Of a stretch of DNA of 64,000 nucleotides, positions 54,091 to 64,000 are shown piece after piece. This stretch comes from Lumbricus terrestris (Eukaryota > Annelida > Clitellata > Crassiclitellata > Lumbricidae). The notes beneath the pieces are model-generated. The model was not told the DNA's origin. It ran no database searches and was given only the letters and a program-made list of their open reading frames with translations. Made by a program: the position numbers and the translations under genes. Where the stretch lies: contig OX457037.1 in the NCBI GenBank assembly GCA_949752735.1, forward strand, positions 18,481,539 to 18,545,538, given 5' to 3'. The stretch's first letter is position 1, and each line of letters starts with the position of its first letter.

Positions 54091-54543
54091 CCGGTGTCAC
54101 GAAATAGAGTATCCCCCGTATTAATTGTATCCCCCAAATGAAGAAAAGTCGAAAAGCCACTTCCGCGCGTATTTATTTTTGCAAATTAATTTTCACCTGC
54201 TTTGTTTTGTACAATGACCCTAACAGGTATGTTTGTTCCTACTAGATAATTTTTTTGCTTTGGCTTTAGAGCACTTAAAATATTTAAAGCACTTAAGAAC
54301 ACTCACAGTCACTAAATAAATTCGAGTTGCCTTTATCTGAACATTGCTTAGGACACTTAAAACAATTAGAGTCACTTTATATTTTGATTAGAGCATAATT
54401 TTTTTATTATGCGCATTTTTCAAAAACGGGGATAGAATGGTTTATCCCCCCGGATAGAATAGACCGGTTAATTCCATCCGGGGGATAGATTAATTCATCC
54501 CCCGGATAGCTTTCAGGGGGGATACTCCGTTTCGTGTCACCGG
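54091..54543. mobile_element. MITE with CCGGTGTCACGAAA ends
   Basis: AGCCGGTGTCACGAAATAGA (then GTATCCCCC) at the left is inverted at the right with two changes. The interior has several GGGGGATA and ATCCCCC copies near 54440-54520. Flanks CTGTGC and CTGTGT may be a duplication. Confidence 0.6.
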
Positions 54544-54911
54544 CTCTGTGTTCGTGTTGGTCGAAACGTGTTTGGATAGTTGCGTGCGATTTATTGTGCT
54601 TCAGTGGCTGTAAATAGAGTTTAATGCGCAATATGTCGAGCAAAATTGACGATTTTTGTTATCCATATATTTGACGCTTTTGTGAAGTAGCTGAAAATAA
54701 ATCATATTTTTTAATAATAAGTCTAAATATTGCATATATATAGCAGACAAACATTTAATTAATTTTGATAAGTGCGTAGGCCTATGTAAAATGGCCAACT
54801 GCTAATTAAAATAACGTGATCTTTGCGAACGAAAAGTAATGCTTTACAATGCCTGCATGTATTCATGTAGGCGTGTACATGTAATCAAATAAAATTATGT
54901 ATGCATATATA

Positions 54912-55888
54912 CAGGGTGGGTCATAAAAAAGTAATCCCATAAGGTTTTTTGCCTATATCTTGGCCAGAAGTAAAGGATTTCGAAATGAAATTTTACAGGC
55001 TTAAAGATAATTCACATTTACACATGATGGCCAGATTTCATCAAAATATTTCAAACACAACAAAAGTTATACCACTTTTAGTGAGGCCACCCACCGTTTT
55101 TTGACGACTCAAAAACGTAACGCCACAAAAAGTAACAAAAACACGATTTTATTAAATCTCATCTCAAATAGCTGTTGTCAAATGACCTTGGTAGTGCTTC
55201 ACAACTTGTGATCAATGTGCCCACCACCAGTGCCAAAACTTCTTTTGAGTCTCTTTGCAAAGTTCTTGACGGACCTGCTGATTAATCTGAAAGATTCCTT
55301 ATTTACCAAATTGATTGTCATCTTGCTAAGTGACTTCTCAGTGACGTGCAGCTACGCTGGTACCCTGTTTCTTTTTTAAATAGTAATAATAATGAGCATC
55401 TAGCAAAAATCAAGGCTGTTTGATGACAAATATTTAGACATAATAAAATTGTGTTTTTGTTAATTTTTGTTGCGTTACCCTATTGAATCGTCTACAAACG
55501 GTAGTGGCCTCACCGAATGTGGTATAACTTTTGTTCTGCTTGAAATATTTTGATGAAATCTTGCCATCATGTGTAGATATGAATTGTCTTTAAGCCTGTA
55601 AAATTTCATTTCGATATTCTTACTTCTGACCAAGATATTGGCCAGAATAATTATATTGGGTTTTTGCAACTTTTTGTTGCGTCGCGTTTTTGATTCGTCA
55701 AAAAACGGTGGGTGACCTCACTAAAAGTGGTGTAACTTTTGTTGGGTTTGAAATATTTTGATGAAATTTGGTCATCATTTGCAAATATGAATTGTCTTTA
55801 AGATTGTAAAATTTCATTTCGAAATTCTTACTTCTGGCCAAGATATGGGCAAAAAACCGTAGGGGTTACTTTTTTATGGCCCACCCTG
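54912..55888. mobile_element. Tc1/mariner-type MITE, family CAGGGTGGGCCA (copy 2)
   Basis: Starts CAGGGTGGGTCATAAAAAAG and ends CTTTTTTATGGCCCACCCTG, with TA outside each end. Internal segments such as ATGAAATTTTACAGGCTTAA are repeated inverted, as in copy 1. An unrelated insert of about 300 bp sits near 55180-55440. Confidence 0.8.
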
Positions 55889-56117
55889 TACATGAGTGTG
55901 AATTTACTTATGCATAAGACTATGTGCATGCATGTATTCATGTACATGTAATCATGTATGTGTGCATTTATACATGAGTTTGAATTTACTTATGTAGGAT
56001 ATGTGCACGCATATAGGCCTACGCATTGTGCATGTATAAATTGTATTATGCAAGCATGCATCTGTGTATGTCTGCGGGTGCTTGTCTGCCTGTCTGTGCG
56101 TGCACCGATACGTATTT

Positions 56118-56340
56118 GTGGGACGCGGTGGTGTAGTGGTGGTTCGGTGCCCTGAAGCTGAAGGGTTCCATGTTCGAATCCATCTCAAGCCGCCGCGTAT
56201 AGGGACCTTGAGCAAGTACTTCAATTGCAATTGTTCTAGCGCTTCGGCGTGTAACTCTGATGCAGTGTCCGCGCTGTAGTCGGGAGCGCCTCTGAGGTGC
56301 TATAGAAATGGATAAATACGCAAAGAAAAATGAATAAATA
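56118..56340 (+). mobile_element. tRNA-derived SINE copy 2
   Basis: The A-box-like GGTGGTGTAGTGGTGG at about 56128 and the B box GTTCGAATCC at 56172-56181 are followed by a body shared with 21971-22190. The tail is GCGCCTCTGAGGTGCTATAG and AATGAATAAA. The tRNA part is not an intact tRNA gene. Confidence 0.78.
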
Positions 56341-56689
56341 TTTATGTGTTTTCTTTAAAGGTTTTCGCCTAAACAAAGTGCAATAAAATCTCCACGCGTG
56401 TTTCCTGCAGCTGTTTATACAATGTCATGTCTACATCGTCGTCGTCGTTGCTTTATCTTTGGGTATACAGAAGAAAAGCAAACAAATCCATTTTATGGGC
56501 TTATTTGTCGACTGCATTGGTGTATTGGTCTTTGCTTGGTGATGAAAGATCTTCGTTATATGACTTCCGGTAATGGGTTTTATCTGCGGCAACGGGCGTT
56601 GTAAGATTGCAAGTTGCCACATTAATCACTAGCTGTTAATCGAGTCTGTCATCTTTATCCGGCTTTCTTAATGCGCACGCACTCAGACG

Positions 56690-56694
56690 CACAC

Positions 56695-56759
<65 letters not shown>
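56690..56759. repeat. (CA)n microsatellite
   Basis: Near-pure CA run of about 70 bp. Confidence 0.96.
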
Positions 56760-56760
<1 letters not shown>

Positions 56761-57385
56761 ACAAACGCACACATTCGCACATACATAGTATACGTACAAT
56801 GAATGTCGACTGTAAAAAGTCATAAAAGTGGTATATCGGAAAGCGCGTGCAATATTTGCGATGATATTTCCAGAACTCGATTTATTCATGCATTGTGAAA
56901 AGGACAAAATTTTAGCAGCGTATATTTTACGATGCGACTCAAAGAAACGTTGCGGCAATATTTTCATCAGTCGCATCCGAATTATAATTATTGTTCACAC
57001 GTTAGGTTTTGTAGTTGTTATAGGCCTACAGTTATTTGAAACAATGTAGAGCCTCACCTCTCATCTAAACCTCTTATAATTATGTAGGCCTACTGTAACA
57101 CGTGGGCCTATACGACATATGGGGAACAAAAGTGCACTTTAAAAATGTGCACACTATAAGCTTAGGCGACACGCAATCACCCCGTTATTACGAACAACTT
57201 AGTGCGTGATACCATATCACAATGTAAACTACGTCACACTTGTCGTCGTGGTCGTAAAATCAAAATTTATAAGTGCTACATACTCTCTATATAGACAAGC
57301 GTCGGGCCTCCGGTTATTTACTAGCGGTGCGTCCCGTCAAAAAGGTTGTTCAGAATGTTAAGTTAAGTCCGGTCTAGCCATGCAG
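56760..57385. other. Non-genic DNA, nothing recognised
   Basis: Two TAGGCCTA palindromes lie at about 57020 and 57086. No gene is supported. Confidence 0.4.
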
Positions 57386-57892
57386 AGAGATGGAAGATAT
57401 GAGAAAGAGAGACAGACACAGTGAGAGACAGACAGATACACTGAAATACAAACAGACAGAGAGGTAGAGAGACAGGCAGACAAAGAGAGAAAGAGAGCGA
57501 GAGCGAGGGCAAGAGAGGAAGGGAATGAGTGATGAAGAGAGAGAGGGGGAGGGAAGGAGAGAGGGAGTAGAGAGGGAGGAATGAGAAAGGGAGATAGGGA
57601 AAAAAGAGATGGAAGGGGTCAGAGGGAGAGAGGGAGAGAGGAAGAGAGAAGGATAGAGGGAGAGAGGAAGAGAGAGAGGGAGAGAGGGAGAGAGGGGGAA
57701 AAGAAGAGGTAGAGAGGGAGAGAGGGGAAAAGAGAGAAGGAGAGAGGGAGAAAGAGAGAGAGAGAAAGGGAGAGAGGGAGAGAGAGAGGGAGAAAGGTAG
57801 AGAGGGAGAGATGAGAAAAGAAGAGAGAGAGAGGAAGACAGAAAGCAAGAAAGCAAGAAAGAGTGAGAGAGACAGAGATACAGAGAGAGGCT
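57386..57892. repeat. Purine tract (GAGAGAGGGAGAGA)n, about 500 bp
   Basis: G/A-only sequence for most of its length with AGAGAGGGAG units. Minus-strand Ser/Leu/Pro-rich frames over it are artefacts. Confidence 0.93.
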
Positions 57893-58613
57893 ATTAGTAT
57901 ATAGCTTTTGCACACAGAATGAGATCCAGTTAGCTGGAGTGAACGCTAACGGACGAATCCGACATCGTTTCAGTGGCTACATTGCAATAACGACCGAAAT
58001 AACATTATTCTATGGCCAACTATAATTACCCTTCTTTTATTGGTTGAAGCGCGGCACTCGTTGCGAATTTCTTCAGTTATTTATCTAAGCTCTTAGTACA
58101 CACGTAAGAATGAAGTAAATCTGAATAATCTAAGACTGGGATTTATGTTATCTGAGGCTGGAAAGAGAGTCGTGCAAATGCCACGGCAATTATGTGATTC
58201 TCGACGATTCATTTAATCCGATTAGGTCTATTACGATAGATGGCATGCCAGACGGTCTCTCCTGCTAGACGATTTGAAATGTGACGAACATAGGATCTGA
58301 AAGCACGCGATCTTACAGTAGAAATCATCAACCATTTTATTTGGATTCCGAGAAGAGATGAGGATAGGAAAAACGCAATGTTAGTCTAAGGACGTTGTTA
58401 ATAGAGCTATTGATATGTCTTTCGATGTGAAGCAAAACGACAGTATGGGTCATGCAATCCAAAACTTGACAGGCCATTTGGCAGAAGTCGTTGATTTTCA
58501 CGAAAGCGAACATCTAAAGCATTTGCTGAAGTGCATGGGGTGGGGGGTGTAAGAACCCTACAAACAAAGTCTCTAGCCATTTTAAAGGCAGATAATAAGA
58601 TGCCATTTATTAG
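57893..58613. other. Non-genic DNA, nothing recognised
   Basis: No domain-bearing frame or terminal repeat was found. Confidence 0.35.
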
Positions 58614-60156
58614 AAGTGGCGGCGCCAGGTCTAAAATTTCGGCAGGTCGCGTCGGGGTCATGGGGACTATTTGGCAGGTCGAAGAAATTGATTATTCTTG
58701 TTTCATGTTTAACGACATTGCCATATCAAAGATGATTAGTGTCGCCCTCCTCTTTTATCTAGTCTTGGGACTGGCACTGGCAGAGAACAACCAGTGGCGA
58801 AATTGATGATTGAATTTGAAGCACATTATTTATGTAATAGGCCATCTTCTTTAAGTTCTCTGTCCCTCGGCAGGTTTCAACTCCCAATGACGTCATTCGT
58901 CTTTTCTCTTCAGCTCGTTGTATCCGTCGGTCATCATCCGTCCCAGCATCTTCTGTCTCGGTCTTTCTCTCTTTCTCTTTCTTCCAATCTTTCTTCTATG
59001 AAATTTCTCAGGAGAGAATCTCCTCTTAATTGTTCCAATCCAGTTCTTTTGACTTTCTCTTAAAGTTGTCATCGGTGATCTATTTTTCTCCTACTCTTTG
59101 CAGCTGCACCTCTTCACTCGTCACTCGCTCCGTTCAGCTCACCTTTTCCATCCTTCTCCATATCTTCAAAAGCTTCCAATCTCTCGATATCCTCTTTCCT
59201 GATTGTCCACGTCTCCGACCCATGCAGTACCGCACTCGATACGGGTATTTTGACAAGTCTAATCCTTAGATCTTTGTCCGACCCTCTTCTCATCAACTCT
59301 TCTCTTTTCGTGAACGCATCTTTTCCCAATACTATTCTTCGTTTTATGTCACCATGGCATCTTGCATCCGTTCTTATCATACTTCCCAAGTAGCAGAAGC
59401 TCTTGATCTGTTTCACTTTCTCTCCATTTATTGTTATTTTCACAGCTATTATCTCCAAATTCGTCCACTTGTCTTCATAGTCTTTGAGTTTTCGATATTT
59501 AACTTCAGTTTGTATTTTAGCACATAATAGATAAAGCGTATCTATTCTGTGATTTTAGTGAGCCTAAGTGAGGTCCTGTTTATAGTTGATCCATCAATTT
59601 CAGCAGCACCTTGGCCCCTCCTGTGTAGTCGCCAGCATTATACTTGGTCGTCGGTAAATCTTATCCATGGCTCCTGTTCTCTTACAGTGTATGAGTATTC
59701 CACCCACTTTTATACCCTCTCCTGTCTGTTCCATTGCCTCTTGTATTAGTTCTTCTGTGTATAATTATGTTAAAGAGGCGGGCACCCTTGCGTCATTCCC
59801 TACCAATAACTCCCTCCCTTGAGAGCACTCATATCCTATTCTTATCCGTACTGTTTGATTAATATATAGGTTTCTTATAAACCTCCTGCCCCATAGGCCT
59901 AGATCTCTACACTTACCTACCATAGTCTGGATAAGATCAGACGAAAAAGTCAGTAAGTTGAATTTAATAATTGCACGACAACACAAGTGATCTTGTACGC
60001 GAGGAAAATGTTGATTTTTCATTTTAAACTCTTAAATAACTATAATGTAAAAAGATATTAAAAATTCCAAATTTTTTCAGGCAGGTCATTAGGCAGGTCA
60101 TGAGCAAAATAGGCAGGTCAAATGACCTGCCGCGACCTACCGTAGCGCCGCCACTG
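58614..60156. mobile_element. hAT-type element E with nested LINE
   Basis: Starts AAGTGGCGGCGCCAGG (first base changed from C) and ends GTAGCGCCGCCACTG. It has the exact 8-bp duplication TTTATTAG (58606-58613 and 60157-60164). GGCAGGTC words near both ends mark a subfamily different from copies A-D. The middle is a minus-strand LINE fragment. Confidence 0.82.
58870..60000 (-). pseudogene. LINE reverse-transcriptase fragment nested in element E
   Basis: Minus-strand frames give, in order, FIRNLYINQTVRIRIG (thumb-side RT motif), then KVKQIKSFCYLGSMI, RCHGDIKRRIVLGKDAF, and HGSETWTIRKEDIERLEAF. The last three are the conserved segments after the RT in endonuclease-type LINEs. Stops and shifts break the gene, and the catalytic FxDD region is missing or unreadable. 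The 5' end is truncated. Confidence 0.75.
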
Positions 60157-60797
60157 TTTATTAGTCTATGGCTATAACCGCTGGTTCTGTTTTTTTTATG
60201 AACTCAACCCAAAAACATTGATAAGGCGACGACTAGTACAACTTTGTACGTCTTCTAAACTACTTTAGGCCCTTGTTATGTTATGCAAGGTCATTTTGTG
60301 TAATAATTGTCTTTTTCAGACGGTCGTTTTGACGTTCGCTCCTCGTAAACCAGTCAACCAGCCAACGTCAAAATCAGTTGAGCAGACGTCGCCTGAGGAA
60401 GAAAACACATCAGTTTGAAACTGGTCGACGATGGTTCCTAAGAAGTCTGAACAGTTGAGCAGAAGATCGAAGAGAAAGATCGGAAACTGTAAATTTATAA
60501 CGAACAGTATTTAATCATTAATTTTAGCCGTACATCGTGTTGTAGAAATAAGAAAACGTATCCAGTTACCGTAGTCCACTGTGGTTAGCGCATAGCATGC
60601 ACCATTATTTTGGCCATGTATATTATGCTCTATTCTGCCTATTATCTTGTATTCCGCGTATAGTAGGCTAACTCTATTCTGCAGATTGTGTCTATTCTCT
60701 AAATTATTATAATCTATTCCGAGCATATTATTATCCTCAGCCATGCGTACAATGCTCTATTCCGAATTTCTGAGTATATTATGCTCTGTTCTCTAAG
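60157..60797. other. Non-genic DNA, nothing recognised
   Basis: CTATTCTGC and TATTATGCTCTATTC words recur between 60610 and 60800. Confidence 0.35.
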
Positions 60798-60798
60798 T

Positions 60799-60858
<60 letters not shown>
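60798..60858. repeat. (ATA)n microsatellite
   Basis: Trinucleotide AAT run of about 60 bp; a second, shorter run is at 60988-61016. Confidence 0.94.
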
Positions 60859-61016
60859 TGGTCGCTTTCAAAGGTACTTTTGCCTCATACCCTGAAGACG
60901 AGGCCTGACCCACCAGACATACATTCTTTAGTTAATAATAGTCCATAAGTCCCTGGGGGAATGAAGTACCTCAGGGCAAAAAAAAAAATAATAATAATAA
61001 TAATAATAATAATAAT

Positions 61017-61215
61017 TATAGTCCTTGAGACTTTAGGTCCCATTTGTACTATAATTGTCCTAAACTTTTTATCTGATTTAGGCCGCATCCTAACATTGTC
61101 TTCTGGTGATCTGAGAGATACCTGCTTTCTGTTGCAACGAATCTCTAAAACTGTCCAGCGTTTCAACGTGGCCTTTCGAGACACTTTAGCTGAGCCTGAT
61201 CCAGAGGAGTTTTAA
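61017..61215 (+). pseudogene. Repeat-type coding fragment, unnamed
   Basis: The forward frame gives FLSDLGRILTLSSGDLRDT, then CFLLQRISKTVQRFNVAFR, then a stop. The GD-R-T-FL-QR-S--QRFN pattern looks like a conserved tail I associate with mobile-element proteins, but I cannot name the family. The Ile run before it is the AAT microsatellite. Confidence 0.3.
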
Positions 61216-61219
61216 TTAC

Positions 61220-62660
61220 TGGCACTTTTATCGTCTTTTAAATCAATAGCTGCTGCTTCGCTTATTTATTGTACCTTATATTAGCCTACTGATGCTGTTT
61301 GTTGAAGATAATAACAAGAATTAAAATGATGAAATAAAAATAAAAATATTTACAAAATAATATGCGAGCTTAAAGATTTAGGTGCCATGGGTTCGTAGGC
61401 AATCGATCAAAAACCGTAGCAACGATTCAGAAACACTCAGATAATATGCAATGAATCTAGATTATGCTCTACTTGTCGCATTAAGCTCTATTAGGCGCAT
61501 TAAGCTCTATTAGGCGCATCATGCTCTGATTCAATTATTTGTTTCGTTAAATATAGGCCTATTTAAGACTTCCTATACCAAAATTTCGTTTCCAAAAACT
61601 CTCAGAGGAATACTCTCCTGCATGCATGCCGAGAGATTGGTGTTTTACCGCAATAGAAGTAGTTAGCTACAAATTGCATTCCGGCAAAAAATCGCACTGC
61701 TACTGCTAGCACATTATATTTACCATTACACTGTTGTTATTATTAAATTTGTCCCTCTAATATTCAGTCTCATTTGTTTAGGCCGCAGTTGTGCATGATT
61801 ATTGATTTTACATGTGGGTTCAACATTGGGTTTCAGCATGCATAACGAATTCTGGCTTTAAATCGACTTACATCTTGCTGGTTAATATTGTCGTAGTACC
61901 TTGAAAGTCTCTGAATAGAACGGAATGACGAGGGTGAAGAATTCGATGACGTGAGTAAAGCCGCTAAACAATATCAGCGAAATTGCAGTCAACCTTCCAC
62001 CCTGTTGTATATCGTATAACCTACGCCAAAAAACTCAAAGTCTCTAAGCGCTACTTATAAGGCTAAGCAATGCAAAGCACCTGACTATTCTAGAACGCGG
62101 GGCACGGACATTAACCCCCGGACAAACCCCGGACAATCCCAGGGTAGGACAAACCCTACATACATGCACATACGTACATACGAACATGCATAAAAAATAC
62201 ACATGGAAATACAATTTGAATCATGGACAATATTGCACATGTACATCTAGATTAGGAATGCCTTCGCAATGGCTTCGCATTGACCGAAATAGCCTACTGT
62301 AATATGACGCATGATACATGCATATTCAGAATACACTTGAACTTAATAAAGAAAAGCAGGTCTATATAGCACTAAGTGATACTGATATACGAAGTGCCCC
62401 TGAAAGGTTTCTGATTGATGACCCGCTGCATATGTGCTTTACACATTTAAGCTAATGTTGTCTCGCAGTTTGTTTGACGATCAGTCTCAGCCGACCTTGG
62501 TCGAAGAAAACGGTGCTTTTTGTTTTAAGTGCATTGAGACAAGATACATCGCCGTCATCAGTTTTGTCACATTAGCGGAATTTATGTCCAACATCGTCGA
62601 AGGTCTTCTCTCACATTATAGTTTTCCCACTCAACGTTGAATTTATTTCCTCCATTTCAC
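61220..62660. other. Non-genic DNA, nothing recognised
   Basis: Contains direct repeats GCATTAAGCTCTATTAGGC at about 61478-61520 and CCCCGGACAA-type repeats at about 62115-62145. No gene is supported. Confidence 0.4.
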
Positions 62661-62664
62661 TAGC

Positions 62665-62880
62665 TTGGTCTCTTTCTCTGTCTGTCTGTATCTCTCTCTG
62701 TCTCTATCTTTGTCTCTGTCTTTGTCTCTGTTTCTCTCTGTCTGTCTCTGTCTCTCTGAATCTGTGTCTGTGTCTGTCTGTGTCTATGTCTTTGTCTCTG
62801 TCTCTCTCTTTGTCTGTCTCTGTCTCTCTGAATCTGTGTCTGAGTCTGTCTATGTCTCTGTCTCTGTCTCGGTCTGTCGT
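62665..62880. repeat. (TCTG/TCTC)n pyrimidine tract
   Basis: About 215 bp of CTGTCTCTGT words, similar in make-up to 52790-53706. Confidence 0.93.
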
Positions 62881-63440
62881 GATATTTTAGGAAGTACGAC
62901 CAGTGACCTTGTTGTTAAAATGTAGTTCACATCTGATAGAGCAGACATTTCATAACTACCGCAATTTGTAAGATAATTTGCAATAGCCAATTCCTTGCAA
63001 TTTTCTTTTGACCTGTGGCGGTGAAGTGCAGGTCCATGTACGACTCGTTAATGTGAATGCCTCTATGGCATTGGCTTGCCTATATACTTACCATGTTTGA
63101 TGCTGTTGCATTACTGGTCCAAAAACGTCTAAGTTTTCACTGTCCTTCGTTAACCGGTCTTAGTCCTGTCATTTCCTAATCGTTCTTCTTTTTCTTCCGT
63201 GTTCTTTTGCTTTGTGTTTAGTGTCTTAATAAATGTTCTTCGATCTTTGCTCTCCGCACTACTTCCTTTGTCTTCCCTGCTTTTCCTTCACTCTCGATTT
63301 CTCTGTTCACATCATTTCTTTGTAAAGCTCTTTTTTAAAGCTCCATTTGTCTGACTTCCTCTTTCCACGTTCTAATTTCTTTCACTCGTTACTTACTTGC
63401 ACGGCAAGTCAAGAAAAATCTAAAATAAAAATGTCCCCAC
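62881..63440. other. Non-genic DNA, nothing recognised
   Basis: A C/T-rich patch covers about 63180-63400. No gene is supported. Confidence 0.35.
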
Positions 63441-63454
63441 ACACTTCTACAGGG

Positions 63455-63960
63455 TTTTGGCCATCTCGTGGAATTGATTACTGCAACTCGATCCTTTTTT
63501 GGCCTCCCTACATCCGCTCCTCAACCTCTTACCTCTGTTCTCCATTGTGCTGCAAAGCTTATAAAAAACTTGACTCCTCATGACCACATCACCCCCACCC
63601 TTCGTGAACTGCACTGGCTTCCCAAGTCCCCATACAAGCACGAATATCTGTCAAAATCTGTCTTCTGATGTACGGAGTCCACACTAATCTCTTTCTTACG
63701 TGCCCTCACCTGTAACACCATGCATGTTCAATTGTTCATCTCTCCAATCCAGACAGGAATACGACCTTCATCTCAAAGTGACTTTGTGGTCACACGTTCA
63801 GTCACAAAATTTTGAAGCCGTGAATTCGCACTAACAGAATAGAATAAACTTCCGGACTTTATTTGCAAATAATCATCTTCTTTAAAGTTCTTCAAGCCAC
63901 TTGCTGAGGACTTATTTGTTTAAGATTTATCATGAGTAGACCTTCCTGCTACACGCTTTC
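63455..63960 (+). pseudogene. CR1/L2-like LINE reverse-transcriptase tail fragment
   Basis: The forward frames show GIDYCNSILF, then SVLHCAAKLIKNL, then HDHITPTLRELHWLPKSP. The DYCNS, QxxAAR/KLI and HITPxLRELHWLP motifs in this order are the C-terminal region of CR1/L2/Rex-type LINE proteins. There is a frameshift between the first and second motif and a stop soon after, so it is dead. Confidence 0.75.
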
Positions 63961-64000
63961 GTGCAAGATTCTGCTTTGCTTAGGCGCATTATGAACGGCA

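Noticed and set aside
56118..56190. tRNA gene
   Set aside because: A and B boxes are present but the acceptor and anticodon stems do not pair, and the sequence continues into a SINE body.
57363..57915. Ser/Leu/Pro-rich minus-strand frames up to 179 codons
   Set aside because: They are read-throughs of the GA purine tract.

Overview
The window looks like chromosomal DNA of an animal, most likely a marine invertebrate; an echinoderm or another deuterostome is my guess, not a proof. Its genes are split by GT-AG introns, simple-sequence tracts are very abundant, and there are many small hAT and Tc1/mariner elements, tRNA-derived SINEs and LINE reverse-transcriptase relics. The palindrome TAGGCCTA occurs about 30 times. 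No rRNA gene, intact tRNA gene or CRISPR array is visible. Most open frames outside the few genes are read-throughs of microsatellites.

Layout. 1-19 kb is repeat-rich non-genic DNA: fold-back elements, hAT MITEs with 8-bp target duplications, a decayed mariner with a transposase relic, and long GA and GAT tracts. 19.4-38.7 kb holds a three-exon claudin/PMP22-like tetraspan gene on the + strand (exons 19449-19710, 20844-21023 and 38304-38506; 214 aa). Its 17.3-kb second intron carries a (TAG)n tract of about 590 bp, a 2.7-kb hAT-type element full of minisatellite, and the centrepiece of the window.

The centrepiece is a complete 9,263-bp Polinton/Maverick-like element at 28085-37347. It has perfect 6-bp target duplications (CATATT), nearly identical terminal inverted repeats of about 470 bp that contain telomere-type TTAGGG arrays, and ten tightly packed open frames on one strand. 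These are a micro-ORF, a RING finger, a packaging ATPase, a small basic protein, an unnamed 233-aa protein, an integrase with a chromodomain, two tandem paralogous capsid-like proteins, a pVI/core-like protein, a major capsid-like protein and an adenain-type protease. None has a stop or frameshift. No DNA polymerase B, helicase or primase is present, so it has an integration and virion-assembly module without its own replicase.

38.7-48 kb is again repeats, including a 3.4-kb TIR element with a 58-bp palindrome and satellite-like arrays. At 48.1-48.6 kb a TATA-driven first exon encodes a secreted IGFBP-type domain with 12 cysteines; its later exons were not found. 48.6-64 kb is repeats: a CpG-dense fold-back element, two large mariner MITEs, a SINE, a hAT element with a nested LINE, and pyrimidine/purine tracts.

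The Polinton genes form one functional set: entry into the chromosome (integrase), DNA packaging (ATPase), shell (capsid proteins), maturation (protease) and possibly host-protein control (RING). The two host genes appear unrelated to it, except that the element lies in sense orientation inside the claudin-like gene.
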